Of a stretch of 13,500 nucleotides of DNA, positions 12,646 to 13,500 are shown piece by piece. Source of the stretch: Oscillospiraceae bacterium (GTDB lineage Bacteria; Bacillota; Clostridia; Oscillospirales; Oscillospiraceae); the NCBI GenBank assembly GCA_016287555.1, contig JAEFAK010000029.1, positions 1-13,500 of the forward strand, given 5' to 3'. The translations under genes were made by a program, and so were the position numbers. How positions within the stretch are numbered: the first letter of the stretch is position 1; each line of letters starts with the position of its first letter. The notes under the pieces are model-generated. The model was not told the origin of the DNA. It did no database searches and saw nothing but the letters and a program-made list of their open reading frames with translations.

Positions 12646-13500
12646 ATGACTAAAGTTCAGATCAAGGCCTTCATGACCGTCGCGAAGGAGAAGAGCTTCA
12701 CGCGCGCGGCGAACGTCCTCTATATATCTCAGCCTGCCATAAGCAAGAGCATCTCAACCCTTGAGGACGAGCTCGGGTTCAGTCTTTTCTACCGCAAGGA
12801 CAACATCCTCTCTCTGACCGGGGAGGGAAAGCTCATGTATGATTTCTTCGCGCGTACGATAGACGAGTTAGATCTTCTGCTGGATAATATCCGCGCCTCG
12901 CTCTCGTCAAATTCGCTGTCGCTGCGGCTCGGCTGCCCGGATACGTGGAACCCGAAGTTCTTCTATGAAAAGATTCGCGGCTTCATCGCCAACGAGCATC
13001 CCGGAATAGAAATGACGGTAGAGTGCGGCAAGCTGCCCGATCTCATCTCCGACCTGCGCTCGGGCAAGCTCGACGTCGCCCTCGCGCACGATTTCTACAG
13101 CCCCACGCTCTACGGCATCAGCTCCGAGCAGCTCATATCGACGGGCTGCGGGCTGATATATTCGCGCGAGCACTTCGGCGAGGTAAAGGACGTTACCGCC
13201 TTCAAAGAGACGGATTTTCTCATGTACGACAAGGAGATCCAGAAGAAGCTCGAGCAGCTCATCCGCGAGATTTGCCGCGACAGCTTCGTTCCGTCCTTCA
13301 GGATAACCTCGACGATGGCAAACGCCCTTTTCGCGGTCGCCTGCGGGCAGGGCGTCATGCTCTTCAGCGACTGGGACAACATAATTTCCAACAGCGCCTA
13401 CGGTTTCCTGCCGCTGGAGACTGAGATGAACGTGCGCATGATATATGCGGCCGACAACAAAGACCCGGTCGTCGAGATGATGATAAAAGAGCTGCCGGGG
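12646..13500 (+). CDS. LysR-family transcriptional regulator (3' end cut by window edge)
   Basis: The frame is open from ATG 12646 to the window end (285 codons, no stop). LysR proteins are usually about 290-310 residues, so only the last few are missing. The N-terminal winged helix-turn-helix is clear: VAKEKSFTRAANVLYISQPA (residues 12-31) followed by ISKSISTLEDELGFSLFYR, the conserved LysR helix pair. The linker helix runs to about 90. The effector domain begins at about 92 (LRLGCPDTWNPKF) with the usual two-lobe LysR substrate pattern, e.g. DLISDLRSGKLDVALAHD. GAGG stands 9 bases before the ATG. It is divergent from the ferredoxin-flavoprotein-hydrolase operon across a shared AT-rich region, the classic layout for a LysR activator controlling the neighbouring catabolic operon with a pathway compound as inducer. 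The inducer is unknown. Confidence 0.95.
   Translation, partial: MTKVQIKAFMTVAKEKSFTRAANVLYISQPAISKSISTLEDELGFSLFYRKDNILSLTGEGKLMYDFFARTIDELDLLLDNIRASLSSNSLSLRLGCPDTWNPKFFYEKIRGFIANEHPGIEMTVECGKLPDLISDLRSGKLDVALAHDFYSPTLYGISSEQLISTGCGLIYSREHFGEVKDVTAFKETDFLMYDKEIQKKLEQLIREICRDSFVPSFRITSTMANALFAVACGQGVMLFSDWDNIISNSAYGFLPLETEMNVRMIYAADNKDPVVEMMIKELPG

Noticed and set aside
1..13500. CRISPR arrays, tRNA/rRNA genes, insertion sequences, prophage or toxin-antitoxin genes
   Set aside because: No regularly spaced repeats, no cloverleaf or rRNA-like sequence, and no transposase or integrase motif seen on either strand.

Overview
The window is a GC-rich stretch of a bacterial chromosome. It most resembles an anaerobic, Clostridia-type Firmicute. 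Pointers to this are strong AGGAGG-type ribosome binding sites, some GTG/TTG starts, an NfeD-FloA (flotillin) pair, a GHKL-type sensor kinase with a LytTR regulator, a YhaN-like ATPase, a phosphoketolase, and clostridial-type ferredoxin motifs. ATA (Ile) and AGG (Arg) codons are frequent despite the high GC. No rRNA, tRNA, transposase or phage gene is visible, so genus-level placement is not possible from sequence alone.

Left part (1-2610, + strand): the C-terminal part of a YhaN/SbcC-like coiled-coil ATPase, cut by the window edge, overlaps a PfkB-family sugar kinase (fructokinase-like). A bidirectional terminator separates them from the convergent genes to the right.

Middle-left (2618-6937, - strand, read right to left): a sensor kinase with a TTG start, then a short NfeD, FloA flotillin, a small zinc-ribbon protein and a LytTR response regulator that closes the group with a terminator. 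Beyond that is a lipoprotein with its own consensus promoter. The kinase and the response regulator therefore bracket a membrane-microdomain gene pair. nfeD also has an internal promoter, preceded by two imperfect direct repeats that would fit a LytTR-type operator.

Centre (6957-9488, + strand): a single-gene phosphoketolase unit with a near-consensus promoter (divergent from the kinase promoter), a strong RBS, a structured 3' leader and a terminator.

Right part (9578-13500): a three-gene - strand operon encodes a 2[4Fe-4S] ferredoxin, an AprA/fumarate-reductase-superfamily FAD protein and a PhlG/phloretin-hydrolase-type C-C hydrolase. A divergent LysR-family regulator lies across an AT-rich intergenic region that carries two dyads. 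This is the most interesting part of the window. It looks like a substrate-inducible, cytoplasmic 'reduce, then hydrolyse a C-C bond' cassette, plausibly for a plant polyphenol or another acyl-phenol/1,3-diketone-like compound. Substrate and order of reactions are inference. No intergenic stretch exceeds 300 bases; the longest (9394-9622 and 12414-12645) hold terminators/hairpins and regulatory DNA respectively.
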